Positions 9,906 to 20,500 of a DNA stretch of 64,000 bases are shown here, piece by piece. Made by a program: the position numbers and the translations under genes. This DNA comes from Rhynchopus euleeides (lineage: Eukaryota > Euglenozoa > Diplonemea > Diplonemida > Diplonemidae), in contig OY723299.1 in assembly GCA_963210315.1 (NCBI GenBank), forward strand, positions 558,001 through 622,000. Direction: 5' to 3'. The notes beneath the pieces are model-generated. The model saw only the letters and a list, made by a program, of their open reading frames with translations, was not told the DNA's origin and did no database searches. Numbering within the stretch: position 1 is the first letter of the stretch; each line of letters begins with the position of its first letter.

Positions 9906-10664
9906 GGGGGGTCGCTCACACCCGGCTTCCCTGATGTTTTGGTCTCGGCAATCACACAACAGCTGTGAAGAAGCCGGGCTGCTGGCACAGACCCGGGATA
10001 TCTGCCCCAGAATTGTCTTTTTTTGCTGGAGCTGTGACCTCACCCCCCCCCCCCCCCCGACACCACCCCACCCCGCCTTCCTCCCACCCCCCTCCCTCCC
10101 TTCCTGGTGCAGGATTCTAATGATAGCAACCCCAACACAACAAGACGGAACAGGCCATGCCGAACACCAAAAAATACCCCACCACTAGAAACTGCCCAGC
10201 CCTCCCCCCCCCCCGTCAAGCTCTCCCTCGCCCCCCCCCCCCCTCCCTCACTCTTCCTCCCCACCCAGACACAGACCACAGACCACACCCCCACCCCACC
10301 CCCCTCCCCCACAAACGCACACGTTGATCCCCATGGGGGAACGGGAGCATGTGGTGAGGAAGTTTCGGGGTGGCGGTGGTGGTGGGAGGGGACAGGCGGC
10401 GAAGTGCTCTCGTACATCGTATCGTCACAGCCCTTCACCTCGACACAACGCTCCCACCCACGTTTTTTTTTTGGGACCCTAAAAAATCCGACCAGGTGCA
10501 CCGCACCCCCCGGCTCACCCGGGGAGTGGCGGGGGGTGTGTGTGTGGTGGGGGGGAATCGGCGGTTTGGCTGGGGGCGGAGCAATGGTACGCCCTTCCAG
10601 CAGTCTACACGCGGCACCTCCGCCCCCCGCCCCCTGCCCCACAGGTCAAAAATATCAAAGGCGC
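9906..10664. other. Intergenic, C/G homopolymer-rich, no gene seen
   Basis: Long C runs (10040-10056, 10205-10213, 10232-10245) and G runs make open frames on both strands that are low-complexity and without recognisable protein. The stretch lies downstream of the three-exon gene. Confidence 0.5.
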
Positions 10665-11182
10665 TCACATCTTCTCGTAGGTGGAGGGCACCTTCTCGAC
10701 CTTCTCGTTCGCGCCACCGGGCACAGCGCGCAGTGCCTCGAAACCCTGCGGCAGGTGGGGTGTGTGTGTGTGTGGGCCGGGCTGCTGGCTGTGGTGCCAA
10801 AACAAACGTGTCACGTTCATTTCGTTCTACCGCACTGCATCTGTTTGTTGCACTGCGTTGGACGCCCTCAACCCACCCATAAATCACATTTGGCCGAGCT
10901 GAAACGAACCATGGACAAACAAAAATCAATGGTGCAGCATACGGGCTCCGAGAACTTGATCAGCCTCGCCTGCTCCTTGTCGGTCATGCCCTTGTGCAGG
11001 TAACGGGTGGAGATGCTGAGGTACCTGTGGTGTGTGGTGCGTCAGGCAAAACGCAGGTCGCCAAGAGCAGGGCGGTGAATGAAAGCCACATACCGGGAGA
11101 AGGTCATGCGGTCCCTCCACGACGCCTCCAGCAGCGTCGTCGTCGGCCTCATCAGAAGGGCGCTGGTGCGACGGAACGACAT
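10665..11182 (-). CDS. Small three-exon protein, possibly mitochondrial
   Basis: Three exons give 83 residues: 11182-11094, 11024-10943 and 10745-10665 (TGA at 10667-10665). Intron 1 (11093-11025, 69 bp) begins GTATGT and ends CACCACAG. Intron 2 (10942-10746, 197 bp) begins GTATGC and ends GCCGCAG. Both leave one continuous frame. The N-terminus MSFRRTSALLMRPTTTLL is basic, hydroxylated and acid-free, which suits a mitochondrial targeting sequence. The middle (YLHKGMTDKEQARLIKFSEP) is helical and charged, and the protein ends STYEKM. A pyrimidine tract and CAG (11188) lie 5 bases before the ATG, suggesting a further intron in the 5' untranslated region. I do not recognise the family; a small respiratory-complex subunit is only a guess. 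It is the only clearly cis-spliced gene in the window. Confidence 0.65.
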
Positions 11183-11911
11183 GTTGACTGGGGAAGCACG
11201 AAACCCTGGTGTGTCGATGAGGTGAGGCCAACATTGCCCCGCAGACATTCCAATGCAGGCACTGCCCGTCAGAACAACAAGTTGGCGGGGTGGGCTGGCC
11301 GAGGCAGGAGGGGTGGGGGCATGGAGGTGGGCTGCTGCTGCTGCTGCTGCTGTTGGTGTGTGCGCGGAGGCAACATTGCCACCGATGACATTCTGTATCA
11401 CTTGCGCCCGCCGACGCCACCCTCTCGTCGGAGGGTTGGGGCTGGCAACGGGGGGTGGCAGTGTGGAGTGGCGGCACCCCCCACACACCACTTCCGGGAG
11501 TTTGAAAAACGCATCGAGTGCCCCGCTCTTATAGACGCGTCCACGGCGACGCTCTCTCAACGCCTGATCGAGAGAGGCATCCACGTTGAGCTGGGGGAGC
11601 ACAAACAGAACAAACGTCGCGAACAACAAACAACGATTTCCCCCCTCCCACAGCGAAGCGTTGCTGGGGAAAATAATACACGCCCCTCAACGCTGCCTTC
11701 CTCTCTCCTTCAGAAAAATGTACAAAAAAAAATGGAAAGAAAAGAACGCCCGATTTCTGTGTGGTTAGGGAAATACGCAATGCAGCCAAGACAGCGCCAC
11801 ACAAGGCCTTGCCTCAAGCCCACAAATGCACCCATCGAGTGGCCATAGGCGGATGGCCGAGATCAAGAGTAACGCACACCCCCTCCTCTACCTCAGTACC
11901 CCCCCCCCCAG
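11183..11911. other. Upstream region of the small gene; possible 5' exon
   Basis: It contains a CTG run (11334-11355). On the minus strand a strong acceptor-like tract TTGTGCTCCCCCAG (about 11605-11592) is followed by about 120 open bases. This could be a noncoding 5' exon of the three-exon gene or part of another gene. Nothing decisive is visible. Confidence 0.35.
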
Positions 11912-12017
11912 TGTTGTTAGAAACCGAGTTTTAAACATTTTAAACGTTTTAAAGTTTAAAACGCCGTTTTAAATTATTTAAAACGGGGTTTAAAACGGGG
12001 TTTAAAACGGCAAAAAC

Positions 12018-12135
12018 CCCTGCAAAATATAGGGGGAGACTTTTCGATTTTTTTTTCTGGAACCCAAAATTGATCGTTTTGGGCCATCTGAGGCCATCTT
12101 CGGCAAAAAAATCCAATTTTGAGGCTCCCTGGGGG
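12018..12135 (-). repeat. Copy 1 of the TTCGAAA-GGTCCCCCTA repeat (reverse)
   Basis: Read on the minus strand it contains GGCCTCAGATGGCCCAAAAC, then an A run, ATCGAAAAG and TCTCCCCCTAT. This parallels the copies at 14139-14275 and 14385-14512 on the plus strand. Confidence 0.6.
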
Positions 12136-13549
12136 TCCCAAATGGGTGAACAAATTCCCTGTGTGAAATAGCCTATTGCAGGCCTTTTGAGCATGATCAG
12201 GCAAACACAGCTGTGTGGCAGGGCTTTCTGCGAAAATTCGCCTCCTGGTGAAGTGGGCTACTTTTCACCCTCCATTCACCCTGGCCTCAACCCGTTCCTC
12301 TGCTCACCCTGACGCAAGCTCATGCCCTCATCGTTGACAATCACCCAGAAAAGATTCAGGATGGTACAGTACAGACTCGGGTGCACGAACGATCCAACGG
12401 TGGTGCCTGTTTGACTTGCTGGTGTATGGTTGATCATTGCTTGTTACGTACATGTCGCTTTCTCAGCGCCCCCGCCTTCACCGAAACCCGATGCCCAACA
12501 CGAGCGGTGTGGCGCCCGTGGTACTGACCCCTTCGGACCTTAACTCCAGCGGTAGCCGCCGGCTTTCTTCAAAGAAACTCATCGATGACGTCCCCCCAGA
12601 GTGCAGGTTCCTGCTGCCTACCCACGATCATTAGGGTGCCGAGAGAATGGCTAGGTGATCAATAATTGTCCCAAACACTAGCTTGGCAACAGCCAGAGCA
12701 ACCCCAGGTGGGGCGCAGCCGAGTGCTGCAACCATCGTTCTGACAGCAACAACATCACCTGGCTGTCTTGTTGAACACAGCCGTGATGAAGCTGGCTGCA
12801 CTTCCTGTTTGGAGTTCATCGGGATCCGTTCTGCAAAAGTGAAAGTTGGAGGCAAAGAATACATGACGAGGATGGTTACGCCTTTTGTAGGCTTCTCTCG
12901 ATCAGAGAAGTCGGGCGTCCATAGGAGAGTAAAGGGAATACAGATATGCTCCTCTCAAAGAGGGGCAGGCCAAAGGTAGGCTCCAGGTGGCAACTGGAAC
13001 TGTGCAACTTTTCCAGAAGGTGCTTCCAGGACTGTCGAAGGAGCTGGTGGAGTTCGCTGGGTCCATTGCCATCCCCATCATGGTGATCCGGCCTTCAACC
13101 TGCGACTTTGTATCATGGATTCAGCTCAAAAGGGTGCACATCGAGTGATGCAAGATGAAGATTCGACACTCCAGAAATATGCTGATGTCAAACTGCATTA
13201 TTCCTGAGAACAACGGAGGGGGTGTGCCAACTGATGCCGGTGCGATTGATGCAACCCTCACCACAACGTCAGTGCCACCTATTTTCCACCAATAATGTGT
13301 CCGCTGTGACAGGAATGCAGGAATAATCACCCAGAATATGAGCTGGGGGGCCTCAGGGGGCATGGAAAATTTTTTTGGCCGAAAATTTTTTTTTTGGTGT
13401 GAAAACACCACAGAAACGCCCTGTTTTAACCCCCGTTTTAAACTCCGTTTTAAATTACCGTATACGTAAATATTATGGAGGATCCTTGAAATCGGTAGTG
13501 GACAGTAGCGGACAGTAGCGGACAGGGCGGACATTTCCTTGTGGAAAAA

Positions 13550-13600
13550 GTGCCCGAAAAAAAAATTCGAAAAGGTCCCCCTTACAGAATTAGCCTTTTT
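13550..13600 (+). repeat. Copy 2 of the TTCGAAA-GGTCCCCCTA repeat (core only)
   Basis: An A run, then ATTCGAAAAGGTCCCCCTTA. The flanks are more diverged than in copies 3 and 4. Confidence 0.55.
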
Positions 13601-14138
13601 TCAAAAAATCGGAAAATTTCGGACCGCAATTTGTACCCAAGAAAGTGCCGAATTTTCGGACTTGGTCCGATTTGAACGATTTCCGTGCCTCTTGCAACCC
13701 GGGGGGCTGCTGTTTCGGGTTCTTCCGGTGGCACATGCTGGGGTGTCAGGACAGGGAATCCTGCTCGCTGTACCCGGTGATCCCTGACGCAGCCAGGAAG
13801 TGGAGAGCCTTGGAACCCTGGTTGAGGCCTGTAACACCCGGCCTTCCTGCCACTTGTGGCATTGTGGAGTGGAGGTGGTTATGGAGAAGGTTCTCTCTCC
13901 GTCCGGTCGAGCGCAACCGTCCTCTCCAGCCAGGGGTCATCTACTTTCCAAACAAGGGCCAGGAACATGCTCAAACAAACTAATTGATCAGAAAATCTGG
14001 CTTGCCGTGGAATCATTGAGCAAAATTTGGGGAGTGATTGGTGCCCCATTGCTGCGTATGACATGTCCATTTTTGACGATTTTTGGGCAGAATTTGGTGC
14101 GTGGGACCTTTCGATTTTCATGAATTTTTCGGAATTTC

Positions 14139-14285
14139 GTGGGGACCGGTACCCCATTTGAGGGCCAAAAATCTCATTTCCGAGGCCTGGGAATGGTCGC
14201 AGTGGCCTCAGATGTCCAAAAACGTTCAATTGACCTCTCCTCGAAAAAAAATTCGAAAGGTCCCCCCTACTGGCACCCCGGATTA
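14139..14285 (+). repeat. Copy 3 of the TTCGAAA-GGTCCCCCTA repeat
   Basis: ACCCCATTTGAGGGCCAAAA, GGAATGGTCGCAGTGG and AAAAACGTTCAATT are followed by an A run and ATTCGAAAGGTCCCCCCTAC. It lies in tandem with copy 4. Confidence 0.7.
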
Positions 14286-14384
14286 GGACATGTCTCTGGG
14301 GGTGTCCGGGGGCATTTTTGGCCCATTTTTGGCTGGGGAAAATGGGCCATTTTTCACGGTTTTTTCGGTTTTTTGTCCGGACCG

Positions 14385-14520
14385 GCACCGCATTTGAGGG
14401 GCCAAAATCTGATTTCCGAGGCCCGGGAATGGTCGCAGTGGCTTCATTTGGCCAAAAACGTTCAATTTACCCTTCTCCAAAAAAAAATTCGAAAGGGTCC
14501 CCCTACAAATCGCCGGTCTT
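14385..14520 (+). repeat. Copy 4 of the TTCGAAA-GGTCCCCCTA repeat
   Basis: It has the same word order as copy 3: GCATTTGAGGGGCCAAAA, GGAATGGTCGCAGTGG, AAAAACGTTCAATT, an A run, ATTCGAAAGGGTCCCCCTAC. The spacing from copy 3 is about 245 bp. Confidence 0.7.
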
Positions 14521-14607
14521 AGGAGCAAAAAATTTGGGCACCCAGATTTCAAAAATTTTCAAACTATTTTCTGGACCAAAAATCAAACTATTGAGGTCCT
14601 GGCCGGA

Positions 14608-14880
14608 CATGTCCGGGGGGGGGTCAAAATTGGATTTCCCGAATTTCCGGGTCCGGACATGTCCGCCCGGACATCCGGACACCAGAAAATGTCCGCCCGG
14701 ACATGTCCGCCCTGTCCGGGGCGGACATTTCTGGATGTCCGGATGTCCGGGCGGACATGTCCGGGCGGGAAATTCGGGAAATGTCCGGGGGGGGGGGGGG
14801 GGGGGGGGGTCAAAATTGGACCCGGACATCCGGACACCCGGATTTCCGGGTCCGGGCATGTCCGCCCTGTCCGCCCTGAA
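14608..14880. repeat. TGTCCGGACA-type long palindrome
   Basis: Dozens of TGTCCG and CGGACA words form an imperfect palindrome centred near 14715. CAGAAAATGTCCGCC on the left faces GGCGGACATTTCTGG on the right. A run of about 24 G lies at 14786-14809. Related CGGACAGTAG words occur at 13498-13530. Confidence 0.65.
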
Positions 14881-14950
14881 ATCGCCTAAGGGGCCGGGGG
14901 AAATCCAGGAAATTCGGGAAATCCAGGAATATGAAGAATCCTCCTATGGA

Positions 14951-15007
14951 ACGTAAATATTATGGAACGGGCCCATTTTTGCCCGGTCCGTTCCATAATA
15001 TTTACGT
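14951..15007. repeat. Perfect 20-bp-arm hairpin
   Basis: Arms ACGTAAATATTATGGAACGG (14951-14970) and its exact complement (14988-15007) enclose a 17-base loop. The arm sequence is the terminal word of the surrounding 13457-15274 element. Confidence 0.8.
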
Positions 15008-15171
15008 TCCATAATATTTACAGGGCCAGTTGGGGACTCGGTGGTGAGGATGGCTTGCCTCAGGAATCGCGCGAAAAGTGCACGAGTAGGTCCCGTCAGG
15101 GACTCTGTATGCCGTCCGATCACCTGGTCCAAGTCCCCGAGTCGCAGAAAGCCCTGTAAATATTATGGAAC
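15006..15171. repeat. Second 20-bp-arm inverted repeat, about 126-bp interior
   Basis: Arms GTTCCATAATATTTACAGGG (15006-15025) and its exact complement (15152-15171) enclose unrelated sequence. It abuts the hairpin at 14951-15007, so the two share the terminal word. This looks like a short non-autonomous copy inserted into its own family. Confidence 0.75.
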
Positions 15172-16080
15172 GAAAAAAATCTGGAACGCCAACCCACCAG
15201 CGTTCCAAAATATTTACGTTCCATAATAATTACGTTCCATAATATTTACGTTCCAAAATATTTACGTATACGGTAATTTAAAACGCGTTTTAATTTAAAA
15301 CATTTAAAACATACATTGGGCGTTATTCCGTTACCAGTAACGGTAATAACGTTATTTTTGCGTTATTTTTTGACCCCAAAAAAGGCAGCATTTCCCGGTG
15401 AATCTGACCCGAAACTCGGGTCCCTACCCCCCCTAAAAGAATTTTCTTGGGTAAAATATCACTCCAGGGGGCCACTCCGTGATGTCAAAAAATTGGAAAA
15501 CGTTTTCTCCTAAAATAACGCGTTATTTTTCCGTTATTTTCATGAAAACTTGCGTTATTCGGACAATTTTGCGGGCGGATGGTGTAGTTTTTGGTGGAGA
15601 TGGCTCCAGAATACCCCCCTGGGACCATTTTTTGGATAATAACGCACGGACATGTCGAGTTTCGTGAAAAAATCATGTTTTTTGGCTTTTTCAAGGCAAA
15701 TACTGCAGAAACCCCTGCAACCTTGCAGCATCCAATGTTCCTGGAGTGAAATTTGGAGTGAAAATCACTCCAAAATCACTCAGTGTGGACGCAGAAGTGA
15801 ATCCTTCAGGAATACACCCGCACACCTCACATTGGCGGTGTATAAACCACCTGATATTTTTACTCGTTACGAGCGACGAAGTAGCGCGAAGTAGCGACGT
15901 GCCCATTTTTTCCCGGTCCGTTCTAAAATAGTTACGTTCCAAAAGTCCGTTACTGGTGCTGTCAAAGACGCTTCGCACAATATACGCACGAACTACCCAA
16001 AGTACGCTCGGGCTACGCACGAAGTACGCAGGAACTACGCAATTTGAACTTTCTTGCACCCCCCAGTCATTATTTGCACG

Positions 16081-16128
16081 CACTCCAGGTCCCATATTTG
16101 CACCAGTGCAAATATGAGACCTGGAGTG
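16081..16128. repeat. 23-bp-arm hairpin
   Basis: CACTCCAGGTCCCATATTTG at the left and its inverted partner at 16106-16128 pair at 22 of 23 positions around a 2-base centre. Part of the arm (GTGCAAATATGAG) is repeated just to the right. Confidence 0.7.
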
Positions 16129-16972
16129 CAAATATGAGGAATTTCCGAGTTCGTCGTGATGTGCAAAACATGACTGGGTTGTGCAAGAAACCATCATCTG
16201 CACCCCGTATCGGCCTCAATTGCACCCTCGTGCAGGTAAAAAAAGGCCTCGGGCCTCCGGCCCTCGGACCGTTTTTTAATTACGCACACGACCTTCGCGC
16301 GGAAAGTGTCATTCAGCCCTGCCAAACGTGCTCTACACACCACCCCCTTCATCAGGCAAGTGGGTTTGTAAGGGTGTGTGGAAGCGTCAACGCTCGGGTG
16401 CAGGAAATTTACATTTTGGTCGCAAATGGCGTTACACATGCACTATGCACAACGTGTGCACGATTTCGGCAGAACTACGCACAACCAACGCAATTTGGAC
16501 CTTTCAACAACACCATTCACGGTACTTCGATTTTGGGTGGGAAAGATGGGGCAAGGAAGTGGCAAAAACTGCGAAGAAGGTCGAAAATTTTCACATTTTC
16601 ATCAGAAACCATATTCAACGGATTCCAATTTTCGGGTGAAATCAAGCAGGTTGGCACAATGGCTCATGTTCACCCAAAAATGCACCTACCAAACCTCTTT
16701 TGCTTGATTTTTGGGACGGCATGGGTGATCCAGAGGCCAAAAATCACGATTTTTTCACCAATTCCTTCGACAACGGACAGTTCCAGACCACAAGGACCAC
16801 ATTTTGGGGTCAGAATTTTCTCGGTCAAAAAATTCGAAAAATCTGAAATCTCTCGGAATTTTGAGCATTTTTTGAGATTGGCATGCCCATTTTAGACCCT
16901 TTGCGTGGCTCTAAACCCAAAAATTTGCTCGAAAATGGCCTCAAATAGCCTAAAACAGCCCATTCTGGCCAC

Positions 16973-17010
16973 CCCGAAAAAAAAATTCGAAAAGGGTCCC
17001 CCTATAGAAG
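16973..17010 (+). repeat. Copy 5 of the TTCGAAA-GGTCCCCCTA repeat (core only)
   Basis: An A run, then ATTCGAAAAGGGTCCCCCTA. It lies inside the GGGCGTTATT element, far from copies 3 and 4, so the core word occurs in elements with different ends. Confidence 0.6.
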
Positions 17011-17567
17011 TTGCCCAAAAATACCGAAAATAACGCGGTATTACCGGTAATAACGGTAATAACGTTACCGATAACGTTATTACCGTTACTGATAACGGTA
17101 TTACCGTTACCGATAACGGTAATAACGGTAATAACGTTACCGATAACGTTATTACCGTTCCTGATAACGGTAATAACGGTATTACCGTTATCGATAACGG
17201 TATAACGCGGAAAAATAACGTTACCGATTTTCGGATAACGTTATTCGGCCGTTCTGGAACGTTATTAACGGTAAGTTATTTTACCGAAAAAATAACGGTA
17301 TTACCGTTACTGGTAACGCAATAACGCCCGATGTATGTTAAAACATTTAAAACGTTTAAAACGTAAAGTTTTAAATGGGGGCTAACAACAATGCCCCCCC
17401 CCCCCTGGTGATGAATCTAAATACAGATAAGAAAAACAGGCGGGCGGGGAAACGCGACGTCATATATATATGCCCCTTGCCCTCTGCGATAACACAGAGC
17501 GTGCTCTCGAGCGAAATAGAATCAACGGCAAAACCACTCACCCCCCCCCCCTCTCTCCCTCCCTCTT

Positions 17568-20500
17568 TCAAATCACAGCAAACCCCCTCACGGGATGATC
17601 CTTGGCGCCTGGCTGCTCCGTTGATGCACCCCACCCCGGGTCGCGCAGCATCGCCCGCACCCTCCTGCGCGACTCCTTATAGCTGTCCCGCGACAGCACA
17701 CCCTGCTGGTGCAACAGCTTCAGATGCGCCAGCTGCTGGTCAGCACAGGCCGCAGCCTCGAGGGACGACGGCAGCGCAGCCTGGTCCTCCAACCCCACCG
17801 CAGCATCTGCCCCACCCCCCTCCGCTGCAGGCGTCTTCCGAGGCGTAGCATTCGCAGCGAGGCCACCACCACCACCACCACCAGGGTGGTAGCGCATCCC
17901 CAACCCCGGCGGTGCGCTGGGGCTGTGCGCCCCCCCGTCAGCCGGCGGAGTCACGCTCCGCGGAGGGGTCTGCTGCGGCTGGCGGTGCTGGCCACGCGGG
18001 GGGTAGGACTGCACCCCCACAGCAGCAGCTGCTGCTGGGGTATCGGCGGCGCCGGCAACCACGCGCCGCCCCCCTGTGTGGTGCGGGGAAGCCGCCAAAG
18101 CCACCCCGCCGCCCTTCGGGGTGAAGGGCAGGCCCGCGATGCGGGAGGCGGCTGACACGCCGCGGGGCTCCTGCTGGTGCACCCCGCCTCCGCCGGCAGG
18201 GCTGCCCCCCGCTGGGGGCAGCACCCCCCCGAACACCGGCGTGTCGCGCCCAGCGACAGCAGCAGCAGGCGATGCAGCAGAGGCGGTGCCGCGGAACCCC
18301 GCCTTCGGCGGGTCAGCCTCCCACACAGGGGTGGCCCTCCGGTAGGCACGCTTCATGAGATCGCCCTGGTGGGTGAATGCCGCATGGGGGGTCCAGTGGG
18401 TGTGTGTCAGGTCCACGATAGCATGCTGCTGCTGATGCACCCCACCACCACCACCACCACCACCACTGCCCTCTGGAGCTGCTGTGCCAGCCGTTTCTGC
18501 GGTGGTTGCGTCACTCCCCCCGATGCCTCCCTGGAGGGGTGCAGGCGGCGGTGGCGGCGGCGCAGCCGCCGCTGAGGTAGATATTGCCTCCTTCCCCACC
18601 ACTCCAGACATGGCAGGCGGTGTGGTGGCAGCAGTGGTGGCAGCGGTGGTGCCAGCGGCACTGCCAGGCGCGCTGCACTGCCTCTGATGATGATGGTGCA
18701 GGAGTGGAGGGGTGGGCCCCAACGCCTCGGCACCACACCCCATCCCGGCGTGGTGGGGTGGGGTCGGCAGGGCAGAACCGGGCGCCCAGACGCCGGCACC
18801 GCCACCCCCGCGGTGCTGCTGCAGCGGCGGGGGCGACTCCGGCAGCGGGGGGAACGCGACACCACCACCACCACCCCCTCCGCCCTGCCTCGGCAGCCAC
18901 GCCCTGCATGCCGCAGACACATTCTCAAAGGCGCAGGTCGGGGCAGCGCAGTCCACCCCGCCAACCAACCCACCGCCACTACCACCCCCTTCCCAACAGG
19001 ACAGAGGCGACGCGCTGTGCACCGGGGTCCGGGGGAACGCGGCGGGGCTCCGCCCCGCCGCGGAGGGAGGCTTGCAGGGGGTGTCCGGCATGTCGTCGGC
19101 GTTGCTGATGCTGCTGCTGCTGCTGCCACCCCCGCGCCGCCCCAGGCTTGCGAGGGGCAGCTCGAAGGACGACACCCCCTGGAAGCCCCCCTCCGATCCG
19201 CCTGCCGCGGCGGCCTCCTCCCCTCGGCCTGCCCAGAGCAGCGCGCCACCTCCACCTCCACCACCACCGCCACCCCCTTCCCCCACTGCACTAAACGCAC
19301 CTCCTCCCCCGGCGGCGACGGAGCAGGGGGGCGCTGCTGCACCACCGTCACCCTCACCGAGGCCCCCCTGGAAGGTGTTGAGGCTCTGCAGGGGCAGGCT
19401 GGATGGGAGACCGCCCATGTCGGGAATCATAGCCAAGGCGCCGCCCTGCGAAGGCAGCGTGGTGGTGGCGGTGGCGGTGGGGGTCGCGGCGGCGGCTCCG
19501 CCGCCGCCCGGCGAGCGGAGGACGGAGGAGGACCCGGAAGCGTGAGGGGGTGTTGCGGCAACCCCGGCCCCGACCCCCACCCCTGCCTGCAGGATGATGC
19601 TGCTGCTGCTCCCGCGCGCCACCACCGCCTCCGCGCCCCGCCGTGCCGGCAGGCCCGGCGCAGAGGCGGATGCCGGTGCGGTGGGGGTTGGGGTCGCGGC
19701 GGTGTTGCCCCCAGGCGCCAACCCCCCAGAGGGCTGCGGCGTGCTGGCGGGGGGGGCGGTGGGCCCGCCTGTGCCCCCCCCCCCTCCTCCTCCTGAGGAG
19801 GATGAGGCGGCGGTGGCAGTGGCGGGGGCGGCTGACGCCGGCAGCCACACCCCCGCCGCCTGGCTGTTGGGGGATGGCTGGGCGGGGGCGGTGATGCCGC
19901 TGCCGCCGGTGGCTTTGGCGCTGCCACCGCTTTGCAACTGGTTAGGCTGTGGCTGATGCTGATGTTGATGCTGCCCCTGCTCCGCAGCAATCCCCGCGGG
20001 GGCAACACTCCCCTGCCGGCGCTGCTTGGGTGGAGGTGGCGGCGCAGCCGCCACCGCCACCGCTGCTGTGGAAACAGAGGCTGGGGCGACGCCGCTGCCG
20101 CTGCTGCGCTGCTGCTCCTGCTGCGGGGGAGCAGCAGCAGCAGGAGGCGGCCCCTCCGGGAGTGGCGGCCCATCCGACAGCGCAGCGCTGTGCCGCTGCT
20201 GAGGGGGGGGCTGCGCCCCCGCATCCCTCCTGCTGCTGCGGCTGCAGGGGAGGGTGTTCCCCTGCACCTCCCCCGCACCCAGGCACACCTCCTCCCCCGC
20301 TTCGTCGAGCGACTCTGCAGAGGGCTGGAACACGATCCCTCCACGCCCCCCCCTGCCTTCCGGGCTCCGCCCGGTGCCCAGCGGCTGCACATCGGGCAGC
20401 AGCGCGGGGAGCGGGTTTTCCGACTTCCGCATGTGGGTGCGGGGGCGCTGCGCTGACCTGTCCCCAGAGGCACCCCCAGACTCCGCAGGCGACGCCGGGG

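Larger units (their letters stand above)
13457..15274. mobile_element. Inverted-repeat element with ACCGTATACG ends, 1818 bp
   Basis: The left end ACCGTATACGTAAATATT (13457-13474) and the right end AATATTTACGTATACGGT (15257-15274) are perfect 18-bp inverted repeats. They are flanked on both sides by AATT (13453-13456 and 15275-15278), a likely 4-bp target-site duplication. Removing the element would join GTTTTAAATT to TAAAACGCGTTTTA, rebuilding the A/T-rich arm of the outer complex. No protein is encoded. Near the right end the terminal word CGTTCCATAATATTTA is repeated several times in both orientations. Confidence 0.7.
15318..17330. mobile_element. Inverted-repeat element with GGGCGTTATT ends, about 2 kb
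   Basis: The left end GGGCGTTATTCCGTTACCAG (15318-15337) and the right end CTGGTAACGCAATAACGCCC (17311-17330) are inverted repeats with one mismatch, and the match continues inward through AACGGTAATA. Matching inverted words lie outside as well (ACATACAT and ATGTATGT). TAACG/CGTTA pentamers are dense near both ends, especially 17028-17335. No protein is encoded. Confidence 0.6.
11912..17390. mobile_element. Nested palindromic complex, about 5.5 kb, no protein genes
   Basis: The outer ends are TGTTGTTAG (11912-11920) and its exact complement CTAACAACA (17382-17390). Inside them are arms made of repeated TTTAAAAC/GTTTTAAA words (11927-12010 and 17337-17376). Further inverted-repeat elements are stacked inside. 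No open frame in 5.5 kb resembles a transposase or any other protein, so this would be a non-autonomous element or a pile of them. Poly-C runs flank both outer ends. It resembles foldback or MITE-type DNA elements, but no known family is recognised. Confidence 0.6.

Noticed and set aside
10107..11003. Plus-strand open frame of 298 codons
   Set aside because: Pro/Thr low-complexity from C runs; it overlaps the three-exon gene on the other strand, whose splice sites and frame agree.
12683..12979. Plus-strand 98-codon frame inside the palindromic complex
   Set aside because: No family resemblance, no splice context, and surrounded by noncoding repeats; chance cannot be excluded.
18687..19796. 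Several long plus-strand frames opposite the Pro/Gly-rich gene
   Set aside because: Composition artefacts of CCG/CAG-rich DNA. The minus frame has Gln runs and a SHOCT-like end that make better sense.
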